Below, one piece after another: positions 14,800 to 23,185 of a stretch of DNA of 32,149 nt; position 1 is the stretch's first letter; each line of letters opens with the position of its first letter. The notes beneath the pieces were generated by a model. That model did no database searches, was not told the origin of the DNA, and saw only the letters and a program-made list of their open reading frames with translations. Origin of the DNA: Candidatus Fibrimonadaceae bacterium (GTDB taxonomy: Bacteria; Fibrobacterota; Fibrobacteria; Fibrobacterales; Fibrobacteraceae); the NCBI GenBank assembly GCA_031281265.1, contig JAITFO010000068.1, positions 1 through 32,149 of the forward strand, read 5' to 3'. The position numbers and the translations under genes are program-made.

Positions 14800-16551
14800 A
14801 TGAAAAATGTAAAAATAAGCACTAGGCTTATAGGAGCCTTTTTGCTCATCTCGTTTATGACGGCTTTTATGGGCTTATACCTCATGGATTCCTTTCATGT
14901 TCTTAAGGGTCAAACCGATACATTGGATCAAAAAGGGGTAGCTCCTTTGGGATATCTTGTAAGAACCGCCGATAATGTGCAGGAAATGCGCGTACAGGCT
15001 AGGGGATGGAAGTTTGCGAGAACCAGTGAGGAGCGCGCAGCTAGTTTAATAGGGATGAACAAAGCACATGCAACTGCAACGGAATTGATAAACAAGCAGA
15101 TTGAGCTATTTCCTGCTGAAGATGGAAAGCAAGGTTTAAGGGATTTGCAAACCGTAATTGACAAGTTTAAAGAGGAAATGCACAATTACACGAGAAACGC
15201 TAGAGACTATTATGCTGCTACTGGGATATACTTGGACCCATTTCCGCAAAGTATATTGAACTTAGGTGAAGAGATGAGGGATAAATGCGAAGTAGCAATA
15301 GAGAAAAGAATTGATGTGACCGAGGAGCTGGTTGCCAGAATTTCAGAGAAGGAGAATCAATCTATCACCGCTACCATTACCATTTCAGTCGTGGTATTGC
15401 TCATCTCTATATTGCTTGGCATGACCTTGACTTCTTCCATCACTAAGCCCTTGGATGCGGTTGTTGATGTTCTTTCCGAGATTGAAAAAGGTGATATGAC
15501 CGCCCGTGCCCATATGGTGCGCAGAGATAGGATAGGCGTGCTATCTAGGGCACTGGACAGTTTGTCCGCGAGATTGCAAGGCATATTCAGTAACCTCCGC
15601 AATGATTCGGACATCATCGCCGGTGCGGCAGAAAAACTTTCCAGCGTTAGCAAGCAAGTATCCAGTACTGCGGAAGAAAACGTTTCGCAAAGCACGATAG
15701 TTGCGAGTACCTCTGAACAGACAGCCGCAAACATAAGTGCAATGTCTAGCGCAGCGGAAGAATCTGCCGTGAATGCCAGCGATGTTGCGAGTGCTGCAGA
15801 ACAGATGTCCACGAACATGAACACTATAGCGGCGGCAATAGAGCAGATGAGCGCAAGCATAAGCGAGATAGCCAGCAATGCTGGAGATGCCAGTAAAATA
15901 GCACACGAAGCCACGAATAGGTCCCATGATGCCACCGACGTTATGAACAAGCTCGGTTTTGCTGCGAAAGAAATTGGGCATGTGACCGATGTGATTAAAA
16001 AGATAGCGGATAAAACAAATTTATTGGCTCTAAACGCTACTATAGAAGCGGCATCTGCTGGCGAGGCAGGCAAAGGTTTTGCCGTTGTTGCTGGCGAAAT
16101 CAAGGAGCTTGCTAACCAGAGTGCGTCTAGTGCAGACGACATAGCTAGGCGCATAGAGGACATACAGGCTGGCACTGGCCAAGCTGTTACGGTTATAAAT
16201 GATGTTTCGGATATAATCGATCAGATAAACCGCAGCGTGGAATCCATATCCAGCCACGTTGGCGAACAGACTAAGGCTAGCAACGAAATAGCGAGCAATG
16301 TTGCGCAGGCTAATACCGGTGCAAAACGCGTTGCCTCTGCAATAGGCGAAGTAGCCAAAAGCAGCAGGGAAATAGCTCACAATGCAGGAGAGGCAGCTAG
16401 GGGTTCAAACGAGGTTAGCCAGCATGTGATTAGTATGGCGCAGGGGGCAAAGGATAGCGTTCAAGGTGCAAAGCAAATCAGCCAAAGCGCGAACGAACTT
16501 GCTAGGATAGCAATTGATTTGAAAGAAGTTTTAAGCCGGTTTAAAGTTTAA
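14800..16551 (+). CDS. Methyl-accepting chemotaxis protein, second of a tandem pair
   Basis: It is also 583 aa and has the same order of parts as its neighbour: helix, sensor, helix, HAMP (about 216-265), signalling domain. The cytoplasmic half is nearly identical to the first receptor around the tip ([19 protein letters not shown]). The sensor half has clearly diverged, though it keeps PLGxLVxTADxVQEhRVQ near 45-65. This pattern is expected after tandem duplication with a new ligand specificity. GGAGAAG lies a few bases before the ATG. The end overlaps the convergent dusA gene by 11 bases, with no space for a terminator between them. Confidence 0.93.
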   Translation: MKNVKISTRLIGAFLLISFMTAFMGLYLMDSFHVLKGQTDTLDQKGVAPLGYLVRTADNVQEMRVQARGWKFARTSEERAASLIGMNKAHATATELINKQIELFPAEDGKQGLRDLQTVIDKFKEEMHNYTRNARDYYAATGIYLDPFPQSILNLGEEMRDKCEVAIEKRIDVTEELVARISEKENQSITATITISVVVLLISILLGMTLTSSITKPLDAVVDVLSEIEKGDMTARAHMVRRDRIGVLSRALDSLSARLQGIFSNLRNDSDIIAGAAEKLSSVSKQVSSTAEENVSQSTIVASTSEQTAANISAMSSAAEESAVNASDVASAAEQMSTNMNTIAAAIEQMSASISEIASNAGDASKIAHEATNRSHDATDVMNKLGFAAKEIGHVTDVIKKIADKTNLLALNATIEAASAGEAGKGFAVVAGEIKELANQSASSADDIARRIEDIQAGTGQAVTVINDVSDIIDQINRSVESISSHVGEQTKASNEIASNVAQANTGAKRVASAIGEVAKSSREIAHNAGEAARGSNEVSQHVISMAQGAKDSVQGAKQISQSANELARIAIDLKEVLSRFKV

Positions 16552-17467
16552 TACGGCTGATTAAGGCTACTCGATGCTTTTTGGCATCGGGCATGCCGTG
16601 GAAAAGTCCCATCAAATGCTTGGTTATTATGGTTGGTGGCACGCCTTTTTTGAGCTGAGTTTCTGCGTAAGGAATATATTTTTCCAAAATTTCGGATTTA
16701 TCTTTTATTTCCGCGTTTTCACCAAAAATTTCGCAGTCCGCGTTTGCCAAAATCCACGGCGTTCTATAAGCGGCACTGCCTATCATCACGCTGTCTGTTT
16801 TTTGCAGGATATTTTTTGCTTGGTTTAAATCACGAATCCCGCCGTTCAGGGAAATTTTAAAATCGGGGTGAATTTGCTTGAGTTTAAAAACGGTTTCGTA
16901 GTTGAGGGGAGGAACCGCGCGGTTCTCTTTTGGGGAAAGCCCTTTTAACATGGCTTTGCGGGCGTGTATAATCCAATGTTTGCAACCCGTTTCCGCTACC
17001 GTTTCCACAAAGTTCAAAAAAAAATCCCAGGAATCATCGCGGTCTATTCCAATTCTAGTTTTAACACTCACCGGAATTTTCACTGCATTTTGCATGGCTG
17101 CTACGCACTCAGCTACCAAGTTCGCTTCCCTCATAAGGCAAACACCAAAAGAGCCGCTTTGCACACGCTCGCTTGGGCAGCCGCAGTTTAAATTTATCTC
17201 GTCATAGCCAAAATCCTCGCCGATTTTTGCGCACTCCGCCAAGTCCTTTGGGCTGTTCCCGCCGAGCTGCAATGCCACAGGGTGTTCTTCCTTGTTATAC
17301 TCCAAAAATTTTTCCGGTTTATTGTGCAGAATTGCGCCAGTGGTCACCATCTCCGTATAGAGCAAAGTTCGTTTTGTCAAAAGCCTTGCAAAATACCTGA
17401 AATGCCTGGTTGTCAGTTCCAGCATAGGTGCAACTGATAAAGCGATGTTTAGGTGCGGTAGCCCCAA
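16541..17467 (-). CDS. dusA: tRNA-dihydrouridine synthase, DusA type
   Basis: This FMN-dependent enzyme reduces uridines in the D-loop of tRNA. The 308-aa sequence follows DusA closely: [20 protein letters not shown] near 11-30, [21 protein letters not shown], and [21 protein letters not shown] near 88-108 with the catalytic cysteine. [16 protein letters not shown] and SLNGGI come later. Together these separate DusA from DusB and DusC. The chosen start is a TTG at 17467, because the family normally begins about ten residues before the APM motif and no ATG fits. The start lies inside the end of clpC (19-base overlap), so it is probably translated from the clpC message. Confidence 0.92.
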   Translation of the reverse strand: MGLPHLNIALSVAPMLELTTRHFRYFARLLTKRTLLYTEMVTTGAILHNKPEKFLEYNKEEHPVALQLGGNSPKDLAECAKIGEDFGYDEINLNCGCPSERVQSGSFGVCLMREANLVAECVAAMQNAVKIPVSVKTRIGIDRDDSWDFFLNFVETVAETGCKHWIIHARKAMLKGLSPKENRAVPPLNYETVFKLKQIHPDFKISLNGGIRDLNQAKNILQKTDSVMIGSAAYRTPWILANADCEIFGENAEIKDKSEILEKYIPYAETQLKKGVPPTIITKHLMGLFHGMPDAKKHRVALISRIKL

Positions 17468-19932
17468 TTAAGCCTGCCTTCGGTTACGCTCACATCCATC
17501 ACTGAGTTCTCTGCAACTTCACCCAGCAAAAAGCGATTGGCAAGTTCGTCTTCTATAAGGCGTTGAATGCTCCTGCGCAAAGGCCTTGCGCCAAGAGATG
17601 CATCATAGCCGTCATTCACTATAAATTCCTTTGCGGCTTTGTCCAAATTTATTGTTATTTTCTTTTCGGTTAAATCCTTTTGCAAATCTTTCAGCTGAAT
17701 ATCAACAATGGAGAGCAATGTTTCTTTGTTAAGGCAGCGGAACACTATTTGTTCATCTATGCGGTTTAAAAATTCAGGGGTAAAAACCCGTTTTGAAGCG
17801 TCCTTAACCGAAGCGGATATCCTCTCGTCATCGGCATTTTCCGTTTTGAGGGTAAAACCCATTCCTACGCCCTTGTGCGAAATCTCCCTTGAGCCGGCGT
17901 TGGATGTCATAACTATAACAGCGTCTTTAAAGCTGACCGTGCGCCCTGCGGAATCCGTCAAACGCCCATCATCCAAAATCTGCAAAAGAATGTTCAGCAC
18001 GTCGGGGTGTGCCTTTTCAATTTCGTCTAATAACAAAACGCAATGCGGCTTGCGGCGAATTTTCTCAACCAGCTGCCCACCGTCTTCGTAACCAACATAA
18101 CCCGGTGGCGAACCAACAAAGCGGCTAACCGAATACTTTTCCATATACTCGCTCATGTCAACTCTTAAAAGCGCATCGTCTGTGCCAAAGAGCTGGATGC
18201 TGAGAGCTTTTGCGAGTTCGGTTTTTCCAACGCCAGTCGGCCCCATGAACAGGAACGATGACGGACGTTTTGTATTTCTTAAACCTGTGCGGGTTCTGCG
18301 TATTGTTTTTGAAAGAGCTATAACAGCTTCGTCTTGCCCAACAACTCTTTCCTTTAATTCATTTTCCAAATTCAAAAGCTTTCTGCTTTCATTTTCATCT
18401 ATGCGGCTAACTGGAATACCGGTGATTTTGCTTATAACCTCTCGCACCCTGTCGCTATCCACCACTATAGGCTCTTGCTTTTTAGCGGCTGTCCAAACAG
18501 TTTTGATTTTTTCCAGTTCTTCCAAGATAACTTTTTCCTTATCCCTGAGAATCCCGGCTTGAACATAATCCTGTTCTTCCACAGCTTTTTTCTTTTCCGC
18601 AGATACCGCTTTTAATTCGCGTTCCTTTTCATAAAGCTCCGGTGGTGGAGTTAGGTTTGCAATGCGGGTTTGCGCTCCGGCTTCGTCCATTATATCTATG
18701 GCTTTGTCGGGCAAATGCCGCTCGCTCAAATAACGCTCAGAGAGATAAGTAGCGGCTTTTAAAGAATTTTCATCATAAATAACTTTGTGGTGAGCTTCGT
18801 ATTTTGGGGCTAATCCCCGCAGAATTTCAACAGTGTCGCTCAGTGATGGCGGTTCTATGGACATGCTCTGAAAACGGCGTTCCAAAGCGGCGTCTCTTTC
18901 CACGTATCTGCGGAATTCTTTGTAAGTGGTTGCTCCTATGCACTGAATCTCGCCCCTTGAGAGTGCGGGTTTCATAACGTTAGATGCGTCCAGCCCGCCT
19001 TCACCGCCGCCTGCTCCTATTATGGTGTGCAACTCGTCCATGAACATAATTATATTTTTGTTTTTGCGCAGCTCGGATAAGAGCGAGATAATTCTCTCTT
19101 CAAATTGACCTCTGTACTTTGTGCCAGCAACTAGGCTTGTCATATCCAATGATACAAGTCTTTTATCCTCTAAATTTTCCGGCACCTCTTTTGCGGCAAT
19201 CTTTTGCGCCAAGCCTTCTATGACGGCTGTCTTCCCAACGCCGGGTTCTCCTACCAGTATAGGGTTGTTCTTCTTTTTGCGAGAGAGGATTTGAATTAAT
19301 CTATCCACCTCTTTTTGCCTGCCTATGATGGGGTCTAGTTTGCCCTGGCGAGCCATATCCGTAAGGTCTATGCTGAAAGAATCCAGCACAGGGGTTTTGG
19401 TTTTGCGGGGTTTTGGGTTTGTGCCAAAATCGCTCGAAACTTCGGGAACCTCTACATCCTCGTCTATTATATCCTGAATTTCCTGCCTTATGGTATCGTA
19501 ATTCACGCCTATAGCATTTAAAACATCTTTGGGGAAAGATTCATTTTTTGGGTTCAAAATCGCGAGGAGCAAATGCTCGGTGCCAACATGGCGGCTACCC
19601 ATCATCTTTGCTTCTAAGAGGGTATTTTCCAAAAGAACTTTGGCCTGCGGGCTAAAGCGAAGCCCAACTTCCTGCTCGGTGCCCTTTGTGCTGCTCGGCT
19701 GCACGGCTTCTTGAACGTTTCCCATAACGGATTTTGCAATTCTGCTGTGCAGGGCGGCTAAATCCACGGACACGTTTTCAAGGGCTTTTACCGCAACCCC
19801 GCTACCTTCCCTCAGCAAAGCCATAAATAAATGCTCTGAGCCTACATAATCACTTTTTGTAGTCTCTGCCTCCTTTCGGGCTATAGACAGCACATTTCTG
19901 AATCTGCTTGTGTACGAAGAGCCGTAATTCAT
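17449..19932 (-). CDS. clpC: ATP-dependent Clp protease ATPase subunit ClpC
   Basis: ClpC is a Hsp100 unfoldase that feeds substrates to ClpP. The protein, about 827 aa, has a double Clp N-domain (1-150, SEHLFMALLREGSG and TEHLLLAILNPKNE). The first AAA+ module has Walker A GEPGVGKT near 228 and Walker B IIMFMDELH. A UVR motif sits in the middle domain (EKKKAVEEQDYVQAGILRDK near 440-460); it distinguishes ClpC from ClpA and ClpB. The second AAA+ module has GPTGVGKTELAKAL near 560 and LLLDEIEKAHPDV. I use the ATG at 19932. The TTG at 19941 sits too close to the -10 box at 19951-19946 to be transcribed properly. The leader would be about 6 nt. No clpP or mcsB is visible here. Confidence 0.96.
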   Translation of the reverse strand: MNYGSSYTSRFRNVLSIARKEAETTKSDYVGSEHLFMALLREGSGVAVKALENVSVDLAALHSRIAKSVMGNVQEAVQPSSTKGTEQEVGLRFSPQAKVLLENTLLEAKMMGSRHVGTEHLLLAILNPKNESFPKDVLNAIGVNYDTIRQEIQDIIDEDVEVPEVSSDFGTNPKPRKTKTPVLDSFSIDLTDMARQGKLDPIIGRQKEVDRLIQILSRKKKNNPILVGEPGVGKTAVIEGLAQKIAAKEVPENLEDKRLVSLDMTSLVAGTKYRGQFEERIISLLSELRKNKNIIMFMDELHTIIGAGGGEGGLDASNVMKPALSRGEIQCIGATTYKEFRRYVERDAALERRFQSMSIEPPSLSDTVEILRGLAPKYEAHHKVIYDENSLKAATYLSERYLSERHLPDKAIDIMDEAGAQTRIANLTPPPELYEKERELKAVSAEKKKAVEEQDYVQAGILRDKEKVILEELEKIKTVWTAAKKQEPIVVDSDRVREVISKITGIPVSRIDENESRKLLNLENELKERVVGQDEAVIALSKTIRRTRTGLRNTKRPSSFLFMGPTGVGKTELAKALSIQLFGTDDALLRVDMSEYMEKYSVSRFVGSPPGYVGYEDGGQLVEKIRRKPHCVLLLDEIEKAHPDVLNILLQILDDGRLTDSAGRTVSFKDAVIVMTSNAGSREISHKGVGMGFTLKTENADDERISASVKDASKRVFTPEFLNRIDEQIVFRCLNKETLLSIVDIQLKDLQKDLTEKKITINLDKAAKEFIVNDGYDASLGARPLRRSIQRLIEDELANRFLLGEVAENSVMDVSVTEGRLNWGYRT

Positions 19933-19945
19933 AGTATTCAATTAT

Positions 19946-19979
19946 AATATAGAAAAAAATGTGCCATTTTTTCTATATT
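19946..19979. promoter_or_regulatory. Symmetric divergent promoter between clpC and the lipoprotein gene
   Basis: A minus-strand TATATT (19951-19946) and a plus-strand TATATT (19974-19979) face away from each other, each preceded by a TTTTTTC block. Together they form an imperfect palindrome. The position of each -35 falls on the other promoter's -10/TTTTC block and neither has a TTGACA. The two probably cannot be occupied at once. Confidence 0.6.
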
Positions 19980-19986
19980 TATACTT

Positions 19987-20586
19987 ATGAATAAAATTCT
20001 CGCCCCTATCGCCTGTATTATGGCAGTTGCAATGTTTTCTGCCTGTGGTTCCCAAGACGTTCCCGATGACACGCCAGCTTGGCCTAACTATTCGGGTTAT
20101 ACCGATTTAGATAATGAACCCGATAACAACAGTGAAGAAAAAGCTCCTGCTATTGTTATAGGCTCTGCGAGATCAATCAATTTTAAAGGTGTTTTGGACA
20201 ACTTTTGGGGAAAAGATGGAAATGGCAGACCTGCCTTAGTTATGGATGAGGATTACTATAAAATTCAATTAGAGTATAGGGATACTATTTCCATAACCGC
20301 CTCAAATCAAACAAATATTCCATCGCCTTTTAGCGTTAAGTTTTACGGTCCATGCAGCCCTTTGGCGGCAGCATCCGATTGTGCGGATGTAACTCTTGAT
20401 GTTTTGAATATAACTAATTCTTTGCCACAGTTGGTGATTGGAACGGGGCATGTTGATAGCGGTGGTGAACTTTATGCGCCTGCTACGTTTTACATCAAAG
20501 TTTCTAATGTTGCAAACATTTCGCAAGCAAATTTGATTTATAGATCTACTCCGTACGCTATAACTATAACTAAGAAAAGGCGATAG
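19987..20586 (+). CDS. Predicted lipoprotein, unknown function
   Basis: The 199-aa product has a signal peptide ending in a lipobox-like FSAC with Cys20 (phenylalanine at -3 is unusual). An acidic, Asp/Asn/Pro-rich stretch follows, probably a disordered linker of a surface lipoprotein. The rest is beta-rich with no motif I recognise. A pair of cysteines (in GPCSPLAAASDCADV) could form a disulphide. The C-terminus is basic (TKKRR). The ATG lies exactly 7 nt after a -10 box, so the message is probably leaderless. pyrE begins 2 nt after the stop, giving an operon of unrelated functions. It could be lineage-specific. Confidence 0.65.
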   Translation: MNKILAPIACIMAVAMFSACGSQDVPDDTPAWPNYSGYTDLDNEPDNNSEEKAPAIVIGSARSINFKGVLDNFWGKDGNGRPALVMDEDYYKIQLEYRDTISITASNQTNIPSPFSVKFYGPCSPLAAASDCADVTLDVLNITNSLPQLVIGTGHVDSGGELYAPATFYIKVSNVANISQANLIYRSTPYAITITKKRR

Positions 20587-20588
20587 TA

Positions 20589-21233
20589 ATGCCGAATGCA
20601 GATAAGCTCTTGCAATTTTTGGCAAAATGCAAGGCTTTGAAGTTCGGCAGTTTTGTGACAAAAAGTGGCAGGGTTAGCCCGTATTTTGTGAATATGGGAG
20701 AAGTCTGCGATGGGGAGGGAATTTCGATTTTGGCCAGTTGTTATGCGCAAATTTTTAAAGAGCATTTTGCCGGCAAAGCGGATAATCTTTTTGGACCCGC
20801 ATACAAAGGCATCCCGCTATGCGCTGCAACAGCTGCCGCTTTGCACAAGGAATACGGCATAAATGCGAGTTTCACCTACAACCGCAAAGAAGCAAAAGAC
20901 CACGGCGAAGGTGGAGTTCTAGTAGGCGATACCTATAAGGAGAAAAGACGCATTGTTATAATAGAAGATGTTATAACCGCAGGCACCTCCATAGAGGAAA
21001 CGATGCGAACCATGTCCGCTATCCCGAATGCGGAAATTACGGGTTTAATAGTGGCAATAGACAGAAGGGAAAAACTCGGAGACGGCAAAAGCGCGTTGCA
21101 ACAGGTCAAGGAAAAATACGGAATAGAAACTCATTCAATAGCGAGCATAGAAGATATACTAAAATTTGCCCCAGCAGAACACAGAGAGAGCATTGAAAAA
21201 TATCGGTTAGAATGGGGAGTAAAAAATGAATGA
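20589..21233 (+). CDS. pyrE: Orotate phosphoribosyltransferase
   Basis: This enzyme joins orotate to PRPP to make OMP in de novo pyrimidine synthesis. The 214-aa sequence has the N-terminal FGSFVTKSGRVSPYFVNMG region, FGPAYKGIPL near 75-84, and the catalytic loop NRKEAKDHGEGG. The PRPP-binding motif IVIIEDVITAGTS is near 120-132. Length is normal. It lies between two lipoprotein genes, 2 nt after one and overlapping the next by 8 bases (ATGAATGA). It is probably expressed from the promoter in front of the first. Confidence 0.96.
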   Translation: MPNADKLLQFLAKCKALKFGSFVTKSGRVSPYFVNMGEVCDGEGISILASCYAQIFKEHFAGKADNLFGPAYKGIPLCAATAAALHKEYGINASFTYNRKEAKDHGEGGVLVGDTYKEKRRIVIIEDVITAGTSIEETMRTMSAIPNAEITGLIVAIDRREKLGDGKSALQQVKEKYGIETHSIASIEDILKFAPAEHRESIEKYRLEWGVKNE

Positions 21234-21957
21234 AGCATATTCTCAATTACCAGCCTTCGGCTGTTCACCAGCGAGTAAGAAGCGTATGGGTGTCTCAACT
21301 CTCAATTTTATATTTGTGCTTTTCTTAGCGTCCTGCTCTCCTAATTTCAGCAATTCGCATAGGTTGTATAGCGGCGTGCCGGCAAAGAGCGAAAGCGTGG
21401 GCTATGTTGAGATAGGCAGCGCTTTTATGCTGACTCGTGCTGACTGGTTTGCTGAAAAATTGGATATACAATACGATTCAATTTATTCCAAACTGGAAGT
21501 TATCACGGATTCCGTCATCTTTGGCGAAATTCAAAAAAAATGGGAAGCCTCCATAGTCTCAAGGGAAGCGAGGGAAAAATTCTCAAGGGAAACCCTGAAA
21601 ATGGATAAAACAATTTTTATAAAAACAAGACTGCCAGAACAAGGTGTGGAGGTTTCAATTGATAGCAGCAATACCCCAAATTACCTATTTATAATCCACG
21701 AATACACCATTGGCGGGGATTTGGATGCGGAAAATTTTTATGACTACACAAAAGCAAATGTGGAAATGTCCCAAAAACGGAAATTTAAAGATTTGTCCAT
21801 AATCGCAACATGGACTCTTTGGGATAATAAAAAACAGATACCGCTGAGGAGCGGAATTTCAACCGTGCAATTCCCGATAAAAGATGGTATTTTAACTATG
21901 GATATATTTGTGAAAATCACCAAGCAGGCGGTCGCGGAATGTCTAAAAAAATTATAA
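21226..21957 (+). CDS. Predicted lipoprotein with a long n-region, unknown function
   Basis: The 243-aa protein carries a perfect lipobox LASC with the modified cysteine at residue 37 when translation starts at 21226. That start has a strong GGGGAG site and overlaps the pyrE stop. The alternative ATG at 21286 would put the cysteine at 17, but it lacks upstream Shine-Dalgarno sequence and would remove the KKR that supplies the positive n-region. I therefore prefer 21226. The mature part contains strands and a short DGILTMDIFVKI-type C-terminus; I recognise no family. It overlaps the next gene by 19 bases, so the two products may act together at the outer membrane. Confidence 0.6.
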   Translation: MNEAYSQLPAFGCSPASKKRMGVSTLNFIFVLFLASCSPNFSNSHRLYSGVPAKSESVGYVEIGSAFMLTRADWFAEKLDIQYDSIYSKLEVITDSVIFGEIQKKWEASIVSREAREKFSRETLKMDKTIFIKTRLPEQGVEVSIDSSNTPNYLFIIHEYTIGGDLDAENFYDYTKANVEMSQKRKFKDLSIIATWTLWDNKKQIPLRSGISTVQFPIKDGILTMDIFVKITKQAVAECLKKL

Positions 21958-23141
21958 GAATTGTCTTCTTTATTATTCTCAACTTTCAACTCTCAATTCT
22001 CAATTCCCACGCGGAGGTTTGGAAAGACGGGGAATTTTTGCTTTGGAATTATGGTAAAAAAACTTTTTCCACCACGGATTTTTGTTTTGCGCTTCGCTAT
22101 GAAAATGAAAGAATAGGCACTCCTAATTGCTATGAGGCAGGTGATTTGGAGCGTGATTCAGTTGTCTCTTTGTATGCAAAATGGCTTAACGCAAATCTAG
22201 ACTCGCGTTTAAAAGTTGAGGATTTACGCCCGCGCAATCCTCATGTCCTTGAAAAAATGCGAAGTCTAAAGGATAAAAATTTGCTATTCAGTACCGTTAA
22301 AGGCGATAAGGTATGGTTTTTGCTTTTTGATGAAACCGCTGCGCCTAAGGAAATAACGTTTTTCTCAGTGAATTTGGATTCTTCGCAAATAGCCAGAAAA
22401 ATTGCAAGCAGTTGGTTTGGTAGCACACCGCAGACAAGGCTTTCGGATTCCGAGCGGGCGGCAAAGCAAAAAGAACCGGACAAATATTACGCCGAGCAAC
22501 CTATGCACGATTTTTGGTTCGGCACAGGAGCAGGCAGGACCAAAAAAACGTTTAATTCCAAAAAATTTAATTCCAAAATAAAGAATTACAGAGATGTAAA
22601 AGATTCTACAAGTGCTTGGAATTTTATTACAGATTCTTCTCCATTTTTCAACGTGTATATAGGTGGTTCTATGTACGATTTTATAGGGTTTGAACTTGAA
22701 TTTAGGAAGTCTAACCACAGAGCAAAAATAGATGAATCTGATACTATTTACAGAGAATTAGATCACTGGAAATTCAACCGCTATGAATTTTTGCTTTCGC
22801 TGATATTTATGACTGCTTATATACCTCATCCGCAAATTGAACTAAAACCGCACGTGTCGGTAAGCATAGTACATAGTTTTTTTACGGAAAATATAGCTCT
22901 TAAGGATGGTATTTTAGAAGGCTCAGAAAGTTATAGGGAACGTTTTGATTTTGAAAGTTATTATAGAGGCATTGCCTTGACTCTTGGGCTTAGAACGGCT
23001 TTTTTCAAAAATTATGCAATTGATTTACGAACCGGATTCGCTAATAGGGGTACTTCGATGATTAATCAAGAGAGGATAGGCCGTTCAACATCGGATATTT
23101 TTATAGCCGCAGGCCTTGAATATCATATCAGATGGAAATAA
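21939..23141 (+). CDS. Exported protein, probable outer-membrane beta-barrel, unknown function
   Basis: The 400-aa product begins with a signal peptide (MSKKIIRIVFFIILNF then LSILNSHAE). The N-terminal half (about 25-200) is mixed. The second half has alternating hydrophobic and aromatic strands: FFNVYIGGSMYDFIGFELEF, EFLLSLIFMTAY, HVSVSIVHSFF, IALTLGLRTAFF and IFIAAGLEYHIRW. These resemble transmembrane beta-hairpins ending in an aromatic C-terminal strand. No named family was recognised. It overlaps the preceding lipoprotein gene by 19 bases. A run of degenerate heptanucleotide repeats makes up the DNA coding for the end of the signal peptide. It is the last gene of the plus-strand cluster. 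Confidence 0.6.
   Translation: MSKKIIRIVFFIILNFQLSILNSHAEVWKDGEFLLWNYGKKTFSTTDFCFALRYENERIGTPNCYEAGDLERDSVVSLYAKWLNANLDSRLKVEDLRPRNPHVLEKMRSLKDKNLLFSTVKGDKVWFLLFDETAAPKEITFFSVNLDSSQIARKIASSWFGSTPQTRLSDSERAAKQKEPDKYYAEQPMHDFWFGTGAGRTKKTFNSKKFNSKIKNYRDVKDSTSAWNFITDSSPFFNVYIGGSMYDFIGFELEFRKSNHRAKIDESDTIYRELDHWKFNRYEFLLSLIFMTAYIPHPQIELKPHVSVSIVHSFFTENIALKDGILEGSESYRERFDFESYYRGIALTLGLRTAFFKNYAIDLRTGFANRGTSMINQERIGRSTSDIFIAAGLEYHIRWK
21975..22009 (+). repeat. Five degenerate heptanucleotide repeats in a signal-peptide region
   Basis: Units ATTCTCA, ACTTTCA, ACTCTCA, ATTCTCA and ATTCCCA follow without gaps. They share their core with the ATTCTCC array at 9009. A shorter, related run (CTCAACTCTCAAT) lies near 21294 in the preceding lipoprotein gene, again in its signal peptide. 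Confidence 0.7.
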
Positions 23142-23146
23142 AATGG

Positions 23147-23176
23147 GCTAACGGGGGGAACACCACAGCGAAATTC
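23147..23176 (-). repeat. Copy B of the 30-bp dispersed repeat
   Basis: Read on the minus strand this matches 3402-3431 at 29 of 30 positions (one C to T change next to the C6 run). It lies in the 44-bp space between two convergent genes. The hairpin partner found beside copy A is absent here. Confidence 0.8.
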
Positions 23177-23185
23177 GGAATTTAT

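Noticed and set aside
13472-16175. Minus-strand open frames of 146-272 aa within the two MCP genes
   Set aside because: They occur at equivalent places in both paralogues as a by-product of the Ala/Ser-rich coding strand.
19933-19941. TTG start for ClpC at 19941
   Set aside because: It would lie at or before the expected transcription start; the ATG at 19932 gives the usual ClpC N-terminus.
21250-21262. Small hairpin CAGCC-TTC-GGCTG as a terminator after pyrE
   Set aside because: There is no T run after it, and it lies within the coding start of the next, overlapping gene.
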